Shown piece by piece: positions 8,086 to 18,099 of a stretch of 38,946 bases of DNA. The position numbers were made by a program, and so were the translations under genes. The notes under the pieces were generated by a model that did no database searches, had not been told where the DNA came from, and saw only the letters and a list, made by a program, of their open reading frames with translations. Origin of the DNA: Opitutia bacterium (GTDB lineage Bacteria > Verrucomicrobiota > Verrucomicrobiia > Opitutales > Opitutaceae); assembly GCA_947475065.1 (NCBI GenBank), contig CANJLB010000028.1:1-38946 (forward strand). The letters are read 5' to 3'. Every line of letters begins with the position of its first letter. Position 1 is the first letter of the stretch.

Positions 8086-8838
8086 TCACAGGGGATTGTC
8101 CGTGGCGATGAACTCCCACGGCAGGCGGAATTTCTTCGCCAGCTCGGCGGCGAGCGCCTTCACGGCGTGGACCTCCGTGGCGTAATGGCCGCAGAGATAG
8201 AGGTTGAGCCGCTGCTCCTGCGCGACGTTGAACCATTCCTCGCGCAGTTCGCCGGTCACGAGCGTGTCGGCCCCGGCGGCGGCGAGCTGCGGCACGGCAC
8301 TGTTGCCCGCACCGCTGCAAAACGCCACGGCGCGCGGGGTGGTGGAGCCGCACTCGATGGCGATGACCCGTGGGTAGAGCTTTTCCAGTTTCGCGCGCAG
8401 ATCGGAGCGCTTCAGCCTGGTGCGGGCGATGCGCCCGATAGACTCCCCTTCATGCAGCAGAAACGGTTCGTGTTTTTTCAGCCCAAGCTGGGCGGCGAGC
8501 AAGGCGTTGTTGCCCAGTTCGGGGTGGCCGTCGAGCGGCAGGTGATTGGAGTAGAGCGCGCAGTTGCCGTGCACCAGCTCGGCCACCCGCGCATAGGCCG
8601 GGCCGGTGAGCGGGCGGGGCATGTCCCAATACATCCCATGATGGACGATGAGAAAATCCACGCCGGCGGCAACGGCCTTCTGGAACGGCACGAGGCCCGC
8701 ATCCACGGCGGCGCCGATCCTTGTGACGCGGCCGTTATTGGCGACCTGCAGGCCGTTGAAGGCTCCGGGCGCGTCCTTGAAGGCGGCGCGGCGGGTGCGG
8801 GTGTCGGCGTAGGCAACGAGTTGGTCGAGGGAAGTCAT
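8086..8838 (-). CDS. NIF3-like dinuclear metal centre protein
   Basis: A 250-residue protein of the NIF3/YbgI (GTP cyclohydrolase I type 2 homologue) family, which forms hexameric rings with a two-metal site; the physiological reaction is unsettled. Metal-ligand motifs are visible: FLIVHHGMYW near residue 62, the NHLPLDGHPELGNN block near 97-110, and GHYATE near residue 218. The GTGELREEW-like block before the last motif is also family-typical. The protein lacks the large central insert of the long family members. ATG at 8838 has no clear Shine-Dalgarno sequence. It is the first gene of the leftward group leading into aroQ and divergent from the deaminase gene at 9018. Its 3' end was copied into the adjacent tandem duplication. 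Confidence 0.9.
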   Translation of the reverse strand: MTSLDQLVAYADTRTRRAAFKDAPGAFNGLQVANNGRVTRIGAAVDAGLVPFQKAVAAGVDFLIVHHGMYWDMPRPLTGPAYARVAELVHGNCALYSNHLPLDGHPELGNNALLAAQLGLKKHEPFLLHEGESIGRIARTRLKRSDLRAKLEKLYPRVIAIECGSTTPRAVAFCSGAGNSAVPQLAAAGADTLVTGELREEWFNVAQEQRLNLYLCGHYATEVHAVKALAAELAKKFRLPWEFIATDNPL

Positions 8839-9017
8839 GGAGGGGATTTATGGACAGTTTTTTGGCTTCTCCAAGGGAGATTATCGGCCGCCCCCGGCTG
8901 GCTTTGAGGGTCAGCCCGGACCCTTTGGGTGCATGGCAGGCGGGGTGCGAGATTGCAAAATGGCCCCGGGTCCAACGCGCGCTTGCGCCGGGGACTGCGA
9001 CGGGTTTGCTGGGTGCC

Positions 9018-9515
9018 ATGACTTCCGCCTCCGCTGCGGCCGCCGTGCCAGCCGCCACCGCCGTTGACCTCATCGAGCAGGCTGCCGCCCGGTTTTCCGG
9101 GCGGCCGTCCTGGGACGACTATTTCATGGCGACCGCCGTCCTCCTCTCGACGCGTTCGCCTTGCGAGCGGCTGCACGTCGGCTGCGTGTTGGTGAGCGGC
9201 GGCACGCGCAAGCACCGGATCATCGCCGCCGGCTACAACGGCTTCCTGCCCGGTACGCCGCACGTTTCGCGGCTGCGCGACGGGCACGAGCAGGCGACCG
9301 TCCACGCGGAGCAGAACGCCGTGTCGGACGCGGCGCGGCGGGGCAGCCCGCTGGACGGCGCGGTCGCCTATGTGACGCATTTCCCATGCATCAACTGCGC
9401 GAAGATTTTTGCCGCGGCCGGCATCGCCGAAGTGCGCTACCGGCATGACTACAAGAATGATCCGCTCGTCGCGCCGCTGCTGGCCGACGGGGGCATCAGG
9501 ATTGTGCGGCTCTGA
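9018..9515 (+). CDS. dCMP deaminase-like cytidine/deoxycytidylate deaminase
   Basis: A 165-residue protein with the zinc-dependent deaminase fold. It has WDDYFMATAVLLSTRSPC near the start, HVGCVLV, the zinc-ligand and catalytic motif VHAEQNAV (His and Glu), and PCINCAK with the two zinc cysteines. The order and spacing match the dCMP deaminase/ComEB group, which makes dUMP from dCMP for thymidylate synthesis. The start is set at ATG 9018; the frame is open back to 8850, but that stretch is not family-like. The N-terminal 15 residues are alanine-rich. The exact substrate (dCMP versus another cytosine compound) cannot be settled from the sequence. Confidence 0.85.
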   Translation: MTSASAAAAVPAATAVDLIEQAAARFSGRPSWDDYFMATAVLLSTRSPCERLHVGCVLVSGGTRKHRIIAAGYNGFLPGTPHVSRLRDGHEQATVHAEQNAVSDAARRGSPLDGAVAYVTHFPCINCAKIFAAAGIAEVRYRHDYKNDPLVAPLLADGGIRIVRL

Positions 9516-9534
9516 AACGCGAAATGAAATTTTT

Positions 9535-9680
9535 AACCGCGAATGGACGCGAATTCACGCGAATGAAAACTCAGACGAAGCCATCGGCAGGATTTTTTAT
9601 GAAACGCGATTTTGTTTTGGTCGCATCGGCGTGCTCGGGGCTTGAAATTTATTCGCGTGAATTGGCGTCCATTCGCGGTT
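9535..9680. repeat. 146-bp inverted-repeat element (MITE-like)
   Basis: A 30-bp left arm (9535-9564) and a 30-bp right arm (9651-9680) are inverted copies with a single mismatch at 9664. They flank an 86-base, less GC-rich centre without a gene. Each arm is itself built of CGCGAAT units every 10 bp (9539, 9549 and 9559 on the left). It sits between two rightward genes, 17 bases before the yqgE start. It could be a non-autonomous mobile element or a large hairpin. Confidence 0.75.
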
Positions 9681-9696
9681 CAATTCCTTCACCCTG

Positions 9697-10266
9697 ATGC
9701 ACCACCGCCGACCACGCTTTTCCGGTTCCCGGGCCGCGCTTGCCGGGTCGCTGCTGCTGGCGCATCCGTCGCTGAGCGATCCCCATTTCCGGCGTACGGT
9801 GGTGCTGCTTTCCGCGCATGACGGCGGGGGGGCGATGGGCGTGGTACTCAACCGGCCGCTGCCGCGCAAGCTCGGGAGCCTCGGCGGTGACTTTGCCCTG
9901 GGTCCGCTGGCGGGCGTGCCGCTGTTTGCCGGCGGGCCGGTGGCGACGGAGCAGCTCGTCCTCTGCGCCTGGCAGCCGCAACCCGAGCAGTCGGCGTTGC
10001 AGATCGTGTTCGGCCTGGATCCGGAGAAGGCCGCCGAGCTGCATGGGAAGCCCGGCGTGAGCGTGCGCGGTTTCCTCGGCCATGCCGGCTGGTCGCGCGG
10101 CCAGCTCGAAAATGAGCTGAAGCAAAATGCCTGGGTCGTCTGCCCGGTCACAGCCGGTGCGATCACCGGCGCGACCGGGGAGCCGCTGTGGCGGGGGCTG
10201 TTGGGGAGCATTGACCACGAGTGGCGGCTGCTGGCCGACGAACCGGACGACCCGGAAAAAAATTAG
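9697..10266 (+). CDS. YqgE/AlgH family protein
   Basis: A 189-residue protein, standard length for the family. Typical blocks are GSLLLAHPSLSDPHFRRTVVLL, AMGVVLNRPL, LFAGGPVA and GFLGHAGWSRGQLENEL, followed by W-V-C-P near the end. The family is conserved and cytoplasmic; AlgH was first linked to alginate regulation in Pseudomonas, but the biochemical role is unknown. ATG at 9697 lies just after the inverted-repeat element and has no strong ribosome-binding site, so the true start could lie a few codons downstream. A receiver-domain gene follows 54 bases later and may be cotranscribed. Confidence 0.9.
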   Translation: MHHRRPRFSGSRAALAGSLLLAHPSLSDPHFRRTVVLLSAHDGGGAMGVVLNRPLPRKLGSLGGDFALGPLAGVPLFAGGPVATEQLVLCAWQPQPEQSALQIVFGLDPEKAAELHGKPGVSVRGFLGHAGWSRGQLENELKQNAWVVCPVTAGAITGATGEPLWRGLLGSIDHEWRLLADEPDDPEKN

Positions 10267-10320
10267 GCCGGGCGGGCTTTGGAATTGCGCTGCCGTGCCG
10301 ATGGCCCTTTCCTGCACCCA

Positions 10321-10746
10321 ATGAGCACCCCCGCCGACAAAAGCCGTTCCGCTCCTGACCCCGTTCTCGTGGTGGATGACGAGACGCCGATGCTGGAAAT
10401 TTTTCAGCAGGCGCTGGGCGGGGTGTTTGAGGTGACGACGGCGAAGTCGGCGCGCGAGGCGGAGTTTCTGCTGCGGAAGAAAAACTTCAAGGTGATCGTG
10501 TGCGACCATCTGATGCCCGGCGGCAACGGCATGAGCCTGCTCGTGCGCGCCCGGGAGGAATACCCGCACATGCAGCGCATCCTCGTGACCGGTTACATGA
10601 AGCCGGAGATGCTTCTCCGCAGTGTCAACGAGGCGGCGCTCTTCCGCTATCTGCTCAAGCCGGTGCCGCTCGACGAGCTGGTCACCGCCGTGCAGGAGGC
10701 GGCGCGGCTGCACGACCAGACAGCGGCCCCGGCCGCCGCCGGATAA
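10321..10746 (+). CDS. stand-alone response regulator receiver protein
   Basis: A 141-residue single receiver domain without an output domain. The acidic pocket is VVDDE near residue 17, the phospho-acceptor is Asp62 in VIVCDHLMPGG, the conserved threonine is in ILVTGY, and the lysine is in LLKPVPLDEL. The C-terminal tail is alanine-rich. This form of receiver resembles those found with HD-GYP or phosphorelay systems, but no kinase is adjacent. ATG at 10321 was chosen over an open stretch from 10279 because the receiver fold begins shortly after it. Convergent with uvrA. Confidence 0.85.
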   Translation: MSTPADKSRSAPDPVLVVDDETPMLEIFQQALGGVFEVTTAKSAREAEFLLRKKNFKVIVCDHLMPGGNGMSLLVRAREEYPHMQRILVTGYMKPEMLLRSVNEAALFRYLLKPVPLDELVTAVQEAARLHDQTAAPAAAG

Positions 10747-10812
10747 GGCCGGGGTGCGCCGGCCGAACCCGCCACCGCCGAAACGGCGGGCGGCGGTTGG
10801 CCCCGGCCGGTT

Positions 10813-13800
10813 TCAGGGCGGTGGCAGGACCGGCGCCCGGCCTTCAAGTTTTGCGCGCAGATAGGGCGCGGTCGGGCTGCGCTTCACCTTGAGCAGTCCG
10901 GCAAGTTTGCCTTGGTATAGTAGCTCGCCGCCGTCGGGGCCGCCCACGGGGCCGAGCTCGATGATCCAGTCGGCTTCGGCGAGGAGATCGAGATTGTGCT
11001 CGATCACGACCACGGTGTGCCCTTGGTCCACCAGGGAATGCAGGACGCGAATGAGCTTCTCACAGTCGCTCAGATGCAGGCCGATGGTGGGCTCCTCGAG
11101 CAGATAGAGATTGCGCGGGAGGGTGCCGCGCGAGCGCTCCCGGTAGGTCGCGAGGCCGGCGGAGAGCTCGGTCACGAGCTTGAGCCGCTGGGCTTCGCCA
11201 CCGGAGAGCGTCGGCGAGCTCTGGCCGAGCGTAAGGTAGCCGAGGCCGCAATCAACCATGAGCCGGCAGACTTGGGTGAGTTGCGAGTGGAAATCGAAAA
11301 ACAGCGCGGCCTCCTCGAACGTGAGCCGGAGGACGGCGCCGATGCTTTTGCCCTTCCAGGTAAGGTCGTCGAGTTCGGGGCCATAACGCGAGCCGCCGCA
11401 GTCGTCGCAGGGAAGATAGGTGTTCGGCATGAACGCCATCTCGAACTTGATGCGTCCGGCCCCTTCGCACGCCGGGCAGCGGCCGCCGGCGGTGTTGAAG
11501 GAAAAACGGCCGGCGGACCAGCCACGGATTTTGGATCCGGGGAGGGAGGCAAAAAACTGGCGGATCAGATCGAAAATACCGAGATAAGTCGCGGGCGTGG
11601 AACGCGGAGTTTTGCCGATGGGTGCCTGGTCCACCTCGATGACGGAACGAAAGGCGTGGGCGTTCAGGAGCGCGGCGAAGGGTTCCGGAGCGGAGCGGGG
11701 ACGCCCGCCCCGGCGAGCGCCCAGTGCGGGCGCCGCCTCCCCGTGGGCAGCGATGGTTTCACTGGCGAAACCGGTGGCACGGGCGAAGTCGCGACCGGTG
11801 AGGTTTTTCCTTTTGGTTTTGATTGCGTGGGCCACCGCCGGATGGAGCACATCGCGGAAGAGGGTGGATTTGCCCGCACCGCTGGGACCGGCGACCATGA
11901 TGAGACGGCCGAGCGGCAGACGGAGGTTAAGACCCTTCAGGTTGCGGAAACGGACGGCCTGCAATTCGAGCCAGGAAGATTTTTCCGACGCCGGAAAGTG
12001 GGCATCAGGGACATCCCGGTATTCGCCTCGCAGCGGGTGCGTGATCCCCTTGGCGAGGAAGAGGCCGGTGAGGGACCGGGCGCTGCGGCGGATTTCGGCC
12101 GGCGTGCCTTGGGCGAGGAGTTCGCCACCGTGTATGCCGGCGGCGGGACCGAGATCAATGATGTGGTCGGCCTGGGCCATGAGCTCGTCATCGTGCTCGA
12201 CCACGAGGAGCGTGTTGCCCTTGGCGCGGAGTTCCTGGAGGGTCGCAATGAGGCGGTCATTGTCGCGCGCATGCAGGCCGATGCTGGGCTCGTCGAGGAC
12301 GTAGAGCACGCCGGAGAGATTCGAGCCGAGCTGCGCGGCGAGCCGGATGCGCTGGGCCTCGCCGCCGGAGAGCGTCTCCGTCGGCCGGTCCAGCGAGAGG
12401 TAGGCGAGGCCGACGTGGTCGAGGAATTTCAGGCGCTCCTCAATTTGCAAGACGATGTCCTGCACGATGAGCTGGCCGCGCGCGTCAAGGTCGAGCGCGC
12501 GGAGGGACGCGAGGAGCTGTGAGGGCGTGGCGCGCAGGAGTTCGGGGAGGGAGAGGTCAGCGGCGGATTTATGCCTGGAGCGGAGGCGGAGTTTGACGGC
12601 GCGGCCGATACGGTTGAGGCGGGTGCCATGGCATTCGGGGCAGGGTGTGCCGTGGTCGGAGAGGTCGTCGGCGGAATCAACGCCGAACTCAAGGAGGCGC
12701 TTCGCGGGATCGTCGTCGTCCGCTTCATCGGCAAACTCAATCATCCAGGGGAAAACCCGGCCGTGGCCGCGGCAGGTCGGGCACCAGCCCCGCGGCGAGT
12801 TGAAGGAAAAATTTTTCGGGTCGAGTTCGGGAAAGGACTCGCCGGTCTCGATGTCGGTGCGGGTGGTGGAAAACCAGGACAGGACGGCATTGCGTTCGTT
12901 GACCAGGAAACAGGCGCCTTTGCCCACGCGAAGCGCCTCGACCAGCGCCGTATCCGCCGTGCGGGGAGCGCGGCCTTCCTTTGCCGCGGCCGCAGAGGAG
13001 GGTGCCGCCGGGATGGCCTTCAGGTCGGCAATCACGGCCTCAACATCGTGCTCCTTGTAACGGTCGAGTTTCTGGAATCCGGCAACGCGCACGAGGCGGC
13101 CGTCCGCACGCATGAGTTCGTAGCCTTGGTTCGCGATCCACGTCGCGATTGGCTGGTGGTGGCCTTTGCGGCCGCGGATCAGCGGGGCGCAGAGGTAGAG
13201 GTGCCTGGCTTTGCGGGCAGGGGGGGTGGCAAGGACGCGGGCGAGGAGTTTCTTCAGCGCGCCGGGTGAAAGCGGGGTGACGGGCCGGCCGGTGTCGGGA
13301 TGGTGCTGGACCCCGAGGCGGGCGTAAAGCAGGCGGAGGTATTGCGCAACCTCGGTGATCGTCGCCACCGTGGACTTGCGCGAGCCACGGGTGACCCGTT
13401 GCTCGATGGCGACGGTCGGCGGGATGCCCGTGAGACGGTCGAGGGCCGGGCGCGGAAGCTGTTCGACGAACTGGCGCGCATAGGGCGACATGGACTCCAT
13501 GAAGCGGCGCTGGCCCTCGGCAAACACGATGTCGAACGCGAGCGTGGACTTTCCCGAGCCGGACACACCGGTGACGACATTGAGCTGGCGGAGCGGAATC
13601 GTGAGCGAGAGATTTTTGAGGTTGTTTTCGCGCGCGCCGGTGATGACCAGTTGCGGACTGCGGATGGCGGCCGGAGGACCGGCTGCATAGGCTCCCGGTG
13701 CTTCCGCGGCTTTCAATTTGCCGTCCGCACGCTGGGTGGCGCCATCTTGCAGCGCGGCGCGGAGAAAGGGTGACGTGGCCGTGTCGGCGAGGGCGACGAG

Positions 13801-16743
13801 GGCGGGCGGGCCTTCGGCGACGATGCGACCGCCGGCGGCCCCGGCGTCGGGACCGATCTCGATCAGCCAGTCGGCGGATTTCAGGACATCGAGATTGTGC
13901 TCGATGACGACGACGCTGTGGCCGTGCGCGACGAGGGCCTGGAGCACGGCGAGGAGGCGTTTGACATCGTGCCGGTGCAGGCCGGTGGTGGGCTCGTCGA
14001 GCAGAAGCAGGGCCCCGGCAGGAATGACGGATGGCGGATGGTTGATCGCGGATGGTTCCGCAGCCAACGTTCCAAGATAGCGGACCAGTTTGAGCCGTTG
14101 GGATTCGCCGCCGCTGAGCGTGTTGAGCGGCTGGCCGAGCGTGAGGTAGCCGAGGCCCACCGCGCCCAGGGATGAGAGCCGGCGGTGGATTTCAGGATGG
14201 GCGGCGGCGAACAGCGGGAGCGCGTCGGTGACAGCCGTGGAGAGGAGATCGGAGACAGACCGGCCATTCCACCGGATTGCGAGCACCTCGGGCTTGAAGC
14301 GGCGGGATTCACACACAGGGCAGGGCACGAAAACGTCGGAGAGGAACTGCATCTCGACCCGCTCGTAGCCAAGGCCCTGGCAGTGATCGCACCGGCCGTC
14401 GCCGCTGTTGAAGGAAAAGGACGAGGCGCTGAAACCGGCGGCTTGGGCGGCGGGTGTGGCGGCGTAGAGCTCACGGATGAGTTCCCATGCCTCCGTATAG
14501 ACGGCGGGATTGGAGCGCGGGGTCCGCGACAGGGGAGCTTGGTCCACGAGGACGATCTCACTGAAATCCAAGTCCGAAGAGATGGACCCAATCGTGGCAG
14601 GATCCTCGGTGAGCTGGTGGCGCTGCGTGAGAAGACCTTGGTGGATGACGTGGTCGAGAAGGGTTGATTTGCCGGAACCGGAGACACCCGACAGACAGAC
14701 CAGCCGCTGCAACGGCAGGCGGATCGTGACCTCATGCAGATTATGTTTCGTCACCCGGTTGAAGGTGAGCCAGTGGGCTGGCTTGAAGGGAAGATTGTCA
14801 GCATTTGCCGACGGATTTGACGGGTCGGGCACGTGTCGGCCGCCGGGGGTCGGAATGGTTTCTCGGCCGGAGAGATAGGCGCCGGTGATGCTGGCGGACG
14901 AAGCGAGCATGCCGGCGAGGTTGCCTTGAAACACGATGTGGCCGCCGCGGCCGCCTGGCTCGGGGCCGACTTCGATCACATGGCCGGCAGCGCGGATCAT
15001 CCCTTCGTCATGCTCCACGACCACGACCGTGTTGCCCGCGTCGGTGAGAGAACGGATGATGGCGAGCAGGCGGGCGATGTCGCGCGGGTGGAGGCCAACG
15101 CTCGGCTCGTCGAGCACGAACAGCGTGTCCACGAGCGAGGTGCCGAGGCACGACGTGAGGTTGACGCGCTGGATCTCGCCGCCGGAGAGGGTTTTGGACT
15201 GCCGGTCGGGCGTGAGGTAACCGAGGCCGACCTCCTCCAGATAGCGGAGCCGGGTGATGATTGAGTCGTAGGCGAGAGCAGACTGGTGGTCGGCGCCATG
15301 CGGTGAGGGCGCCGCGTCGCCGGTTTTTAGCAGGGCAAGCAAGGCGGATACAGGGAGCTGGTAGAGCGCGGGGAGCGTGTGCCCGTTCCACTGCCAGCAG
15401 AGCGAGTCGGGCTGGAGGCGCAGGCCACCGCAGTCGGGACACGGATTGTAGGTGCGGTAACGCGAGAGAAAGACGCGCACGTGCATCTTGTAGGTGTTTT
15501 TCTCGAGCCAGCGGAAGAAACCTTTCACGCCGTACCAGTACTTCGGCCACGGCTTGCCGTTTTCCTCGCCATAGCCGGGCTCGCCGTCAACGAGGTAGGC
15601 GCGCTGTTCGGACGTAAGCGAAGAGAACGGAACATCGGTCGGGATTTTTTTCTTTTTGGCGAAAACGCGGAGGTCGGCGAGGGATTCCTTGTAAACCTCG
15701 CCTTCCCAGCACTTGAACACACCTTGGTCAATCGAGAGCGACTGGTCGGGCATGGCGAGACGGTAGTCAATCTCGATGACCCGGCCGAAGCCGCGGCATT
15801 TGGGGCAGGCCCCAAGCGGGGAGTTGAAGGAAAAGAGCGCCGGCGTGGCGGCGCGAAAAGTACGGCCCGTTTTGGGCGAGTGGAGGCCGCGTGAGAAATG
15901 GCCGAGCTCGGCGAAGGTGTCCGCGGCGAAGAGGTGAACTTCGTTTTTGCCGAAGTGGAGCGAAGTTTCGACGGCTTCGAGGAAGCGGGGGCTGTCGGCC
16001 GGCTGGACCTTGAGACGATCTTGCACGACGAACAGGAACGGCCAGCCGGTCGCAGCCGAGGCGGAAATTTCAGGGCCGCTCCCGGCCAAGGCCGCGAGGA
16101 GGTCGTCAATTTTGCCGGCGGCGAGGGTGGCGCTCGGGGTTGAAGGCGGAACGTCGGCCGCCGGCTGCCCGCACGGATGCAACACGCGCACATAGCCTTG
16201 GTTTTTCAGGTTGGTGAGGATTTCCGGCCAGGTCAGGCTGGTGGGCCGGATGACCCGGAAGCCGATGACGATGGTGCGACCGGCGTGGGCGGCGTTGGTT
16301 TTGGCCCAGATGGTGCGGGGATTGTCGTCCTCGATCCTTTCGCCCGTGGCCGGGTCGAAGCAAGCGGCCACATGGCTGAACCAGACTTTGAAGTAGTCGG
16401 TGAGCTCAGTCATCGTGCCGACGGTGGAGCGCGAAGTCTTGACGGTGTTGGTCTGACCGATGGCGATGGACGGACGGATGTTCTCGATGGAATCAACCTT
16501 GGGCTTGTCGAGCAGGTCAAGAAACTGCCGGGTATAGGCGCTGAAAGTCTCGACGTAGCGGCGCTGGCCCTCGGCGTGCAGCGTATCGAAGACGAGCGAG
16601 GATTTGCCCGCGCCGCTCAGGCCGGTGACGACAATGTATTGGCCGAGCGGCACATCGAGATCGAAGCCCTTGAGGTTGTTCTGCCGGACGCCGCGCAGGC
16701 GGATGCACTCGGGCGGGACGGTGGCTGGAGATTTTTTGCTCAC
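10813..16743 (-). CDS. uvrA: double-length (tandem) excinuclease ABC subunit A
   Basis: About 1976 residues, roughly twice a normal UvrA, made of two complete UvrA-like halves in one chain. Four ABC ATPase units are visible. Walker A motifs ([36 protein letters not shown]) lie near residues 40, 684, 1057 and 1616. Signature motifs ([32 protein letters not shown]) lie near 518, 873, 1455 and 1843. UvrA recognises bulky DNA damage and loads UvrB in nucleotide excision repair. Cys-pair zinc motifs remain in both halves (for example CDHCQG...CPVC and CPACEG...CDDC), but the first zinc finger after the RSTVGT block is lost in both (FDPATG and HPDTG). GTG at 16743 was chosen; a TTG at 16761 is the alternative. 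Residues about 1664-1684 are a GC-repeat insertion. Double UvrA is known in Chlamydiae. Confidence 0.93.
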   Translation of the reverse strand: MSKKSPATVPPECIRLRGVRQNNLKGFDLDVPLGQYIVVTGLSGAGKSSLVFDTLHAEGQRRYVETFSAYTRQFLDLLDKPKVDSIENIRPSIAIGQTNTVKTSRSTVGTMTELTDYFKVWFSHVAACFDPATGERIEDDNPRTIWAKTNAAHAGRTIVIGFRVIRPTSLTWPEILTNLKNQGYVRVLHPCGQPAADVPPSTPSATLAAGKIDDLLAALAGSGPEISASAATGWPFLFVVQDRLKVQPADSPRFLEAVETSLHFGKNEVHLFAADTFAELGHFSRGLHSPKTGRTFRAATPALFSFNSPLGACPKCRGFGRVIEIDYRLAMPDQSLSIDQGVFKCWEGEVYKESLADLRVFAKKKKIPTDVPFSSLTSEQRAYLVDGEPGYGEENGKPWPKYWYGVKGFFRWLEKNTYKMHVRVFLSRYRTYNPCPDCGGLRLQPDSLCWQWNGHTLPALYQLPVSALLALLKTGDAAPSPHGADHQSALAYDSIITRLRYLEEVGLGYLTPDRQSKTLSGGEIQRVNLTSCLGTSLVDTLFVLDEPSVGLHPRDIARLLAIIRSLTDAGNTVVVVEHDEGMIRAAGHVIEVGPEPGGRGGHIVFQGNLAGMLASSASITGAYLSGRETIPTPGGRHVPDPSNPSANADNLPFKPAHWLTFNRVTKHNLHEVTIRLPLQRLVCLSGVSGSGKSTLLDHVIHQGLLTQRHQLTEDPATIGSISSDLDFSEIVLVDQAPLSRTPRSNPAVYTEAWELIRELYAATPAAQAAGFSASSFSFNSGDGRCDHCQGLGYERVEMQFLSDVFVPCPVCESRRFKPEVLAIRWNGRSVSDLLSTAVTDALPLFAAAHPEIHRRLSSLGAVGLGYLTLGQPLNTLSGGESQRLKLVRYLGTLAAEPSAINHPPSVIPAGALLLLDEPTTGLHRHDVKRLLAVLQALVAHGHSVVVIEHNLDVLKSADWLIEIGPDAGAAGGRIVAEGPPALVALADTATSPFLRAALQDGATQRADGKLKAAEAPGAYAAGPPAAIRSPQLVITGARENNLKNLSLTIPLRQLNVVTGVSGSGKSTLAFDIVFAEGQRRFMESMSPYARQFVEQLPRPALDRLTGIPPTVAIEQRVTRGSRKSTVATITEVAQYLRLLYARLGVQHHPDTGRPVTPLSPGALKKLLARVLATPPARKARHLYLCAPLIRGRKGHHQPIATWIANQGYELMRADGRLVRVAGFQKLDRYKEHDVEAVIADLKAIPAAPSSAAAAKEGRAPRTADTALVEALRVGKGACFLVNERNAVLSWFSTTRTDIETGESFPELDPKNFSFNSPRGWCPTCRGHGRVFPWMIEFADEADDDDPAKRLLEFGVDSADDLSDHGTPCPECHGTRLNRIGRAVKLRLRSRHKSAADLSLPELLRATPSQLLASLRALDLDARGQLIVQDIVLQIEERLKFLDHVGLAYLSLDRPTETLSGGEAQRIRLAAQLGSNLSGVLYVLDEPSIGLHARDNDRLIATLQELRAKGNTLLVVEHDDELMAQADHIIDLGPAAGIHGGELLAQGTPAEIRRSARSLTGLFLAKGITHPLRGEYRDVPDAHFPASEKSSWLELQAVRFRNLKGLNLRLPLGRLIMVAGPSGAGKSTLFRDVLHPAVAHAIKTKRKNLTGRDFARATGFASETIAAHGEAAPALGARRGGRPRSAPEPFAALLNAHAFRSVIEVDQAPIGKTPRSTPATYLGIFDLIRQFFASLPGSKIRGWSAGRFSFNTAGGRCPACEGAGRIKFEMAFMPNTYLPCDDCGGSRYGPELDDLTWKGKSIGAVLRLTFEEAALFFDFHSQLTQVCRLMVDCGLGYLTLGQSSPTLSGGEAQRLKLVTELSAGLATYRERSRGTLPRNLYLLEEPTIGLHLSDCEKLIRVLHSLVDQGHTVVVIEHNLDLLAEADWIIELGPVGGPDGGELLYQGKLAGLLKVKRSPTAPYLRAKLEGRAPVLPPP
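11690..11750. repeat. GC-rich palindromic block inside uvrA
   Basis: Nested inverted repeats: GCGCCC (11717-11722) with GGGCGC (11728-11733), and GGGGA (11697-11701) with TCCCC (11738-11742). It encodes an Ala/Gly/Arg/Pro-rich run in the fourth ATPase unit of UvrA, just before the conserved [10 protein letters not shown] block. It is similar in composition to the palindrome at 5527-5544. Confidence 0.5.
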
Positions 16744-16887
16744 GGATGGCGACCAATACAACCGGCCGGGGGAAACGCGAAAGCCAAAACCACACGCGGC
16801 CTGCGACTCCCGGCAACTCCCGGCCGCTGGCGTTGGCCCAAAAGCCGGAGGCAGGCCTTGCCCTGGCCGGCTCGCCGGAGCCAGGTT

Positions 16888-17880
16888 TCAGGCCAGAATG
16901 CGTTCGATGGCCGCGAGCTCGATGGAGGACAGGGCGAGATTTTCAAGGGCGGCAAGATTTTCCTCCAGCTGGCTGACGCGGCTTGCCCCGATGAGCGCGC
17001 TCGTGACGGCGGGCTGGCGCAGCACCCACGCGAGCGACAGCTGCGCGAGCGACTGGCCGCGGGCCCTGGCGAGGGCGTCGAGGGCACGGATTTTGGTGAG
17101 CTTTTCCTGGGTGATATGCTCGGGCTTGAGGAAACGGGCGTCGCGCACCGCCCGGGAGTCGGCGGGCAGCCCGGAGAGGTAGCGGTTGGTGAGAAGGCCT
17201 TGGGCGAGCGGACAGAACACGATGCCGCCGATGCCCTCGCGGGTCAGCACGTCGAGGAGGCCGCGTTCGGGCGTGCGCTCGAACAGGTGGTATTTGGGCT
17301 GATGGAGCACACAGGGCGTGCCGAGGTCGCGCAACATGGGGGCGGCGCGGGCGGTCTGATCGGGGGAATAATTGGAGACGGCGGCGTAGAGGGATTTTCC
17401 GCTGCGGACGGCGTGCGCGACCGCGCCGAGCGACTCCTCCATCGGGGTGTCGGGGTCGGGACGGTGGTGGTAAAAAATGTCCACATAGTCGAGGTGGAGG
17501 CGGCGGAGCGACTGGTCGAGCGAGGCGAGCAGGTATTTGCGCGAGCCGAAGTCACCGTAGGGGCCGGGCCACATGGGCCAGCCGGCCTTGGTCGAGATGA
17601 TGAGCTCGTCGCGGTGGGCGGCCAGCTCCTCGCGGAGAATGCGGCCGAAGGTTTCCTCTGCGGAGCCGGGGGGCGGGCCGTAGTTGTTGGCGATGTCAAA
17701 ATGCGTGACGCCGAGGTCGAACGCGCGCAGCACGAGCGCGCGGGCGGTGGCGTAGTCGTTGGTTGCGCCAAAATTATGCCAGAGGCCGAGGGAGATTTTC
17801 GGCAGCAGGAGGCCGCTGCGGCCACAGCGGCGGTAGAGCGCGGAGCTGGCGTAACGGGTGGGGGCGGGCGCGTGCGGCAT
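16888..17880 (-). CDS. yghZ: aldo/keto reductase, YghZ (L-glyceraldehyde 3-phosphate reductase) type
   Basis: A 330-residue protein matching the YghZ/Gpr branch: SALYRRCGRSGLLLPKISLGLWHNFG at the start, then HFDIANNYGPPPGSAEETFG with the catalytic tyrosine, ISTKAGWPMWPGPYGDFGSRK with the catalytic lysine, and FYHHRPDPDTP with the histidine. QGLLTNRYL and LIGASRVSQLEENL supply the NADPH-binding C-terminal part. Family members are NADPH-dependent aldehyde reductases acting on glyceraldehyde 3-phosphate and methylglyoxal. ATG at 17880, 25 bases from the tRNA gene upstream. uvrA follows on the same strand after about 145 bases; a functional link is not evident. Confidence 0.92.
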   Translation of the reverse strand: MPHAPAPTRYASSALYRRCGRSGLLLPKISLGLWHNFGATNDYATARALVLRAFDLGVTHFDIANNYGPPPGSAEETFGRILREELAAHRDELIISTKAGWPMWPGPYGDFGSRKYLLASLDQSLRRLHLDYVDIFYHHRPDPDTPMEESLGAVAHAVRSGKSLYAAVSNYSPDQTARAAPMLRDLGTPCVLHQPKYHLFERTPERGLLDVLTREGIGGIVFCPLAQGLLTNRYLSGLPADSRAVRDARFLKPEHITQEKLTKIRALDALARARGQSLAQLSLAWVLRQPAVTSALIGASRVSQLEENLAALENLALSSIELAAIERILA

Positions 17881-17905
17881 GAATAAAGTTGGCTCGGACG
17901 CAGGC

Positions 17906-17979
<74 letters not shown>

Positions 17980-18099
17980 AGGCCTGACCTCGGCAGCATT
18001 GTGGGCGGTCGGGGCGGGTCAAGCCCAAGCCTTGTGGCGCCAGGATCGCGTGTGGAAAATGGGTTGCGCCCGGCGGGACGGAGGGTCTTTGATGGTGGC

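Larger units (their letters stand above)
7594..8221. repeat. 314-bp direct tandem duplication (nif3 end / spacer / aroQ start)
   Basis: Two diverged copies, about 7594-7907 and 7908-8221, offset by exactly 314 bases at every anchor tested: aroQ start codons at 7688 and 8002, nif3 stop codons at 7772 and 8086, and the GCAGAGATAG block at 7877 and 8191. The outer parts serve the intact genes; the inner parts are dead fragments. Confidence 0.9.

Noticed and set aside
10747-10812. GC-rich inverted sequences between the receiver gene and uvrA as a terminator
   Set aside because: Pairing is imperfect and there is no T-run on either strand.
16177-17886. A 569-residue rightward ORF opposite the aldo/keto reductase and uvrA start
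   Set aside because: Antisense shadow with no family features.
17980-18030. Promoter for the tRNA-Gly gene
   Set aside because: A TTGACC and a CACAAT are present on the minus strand, but they are only 13 bases apart.
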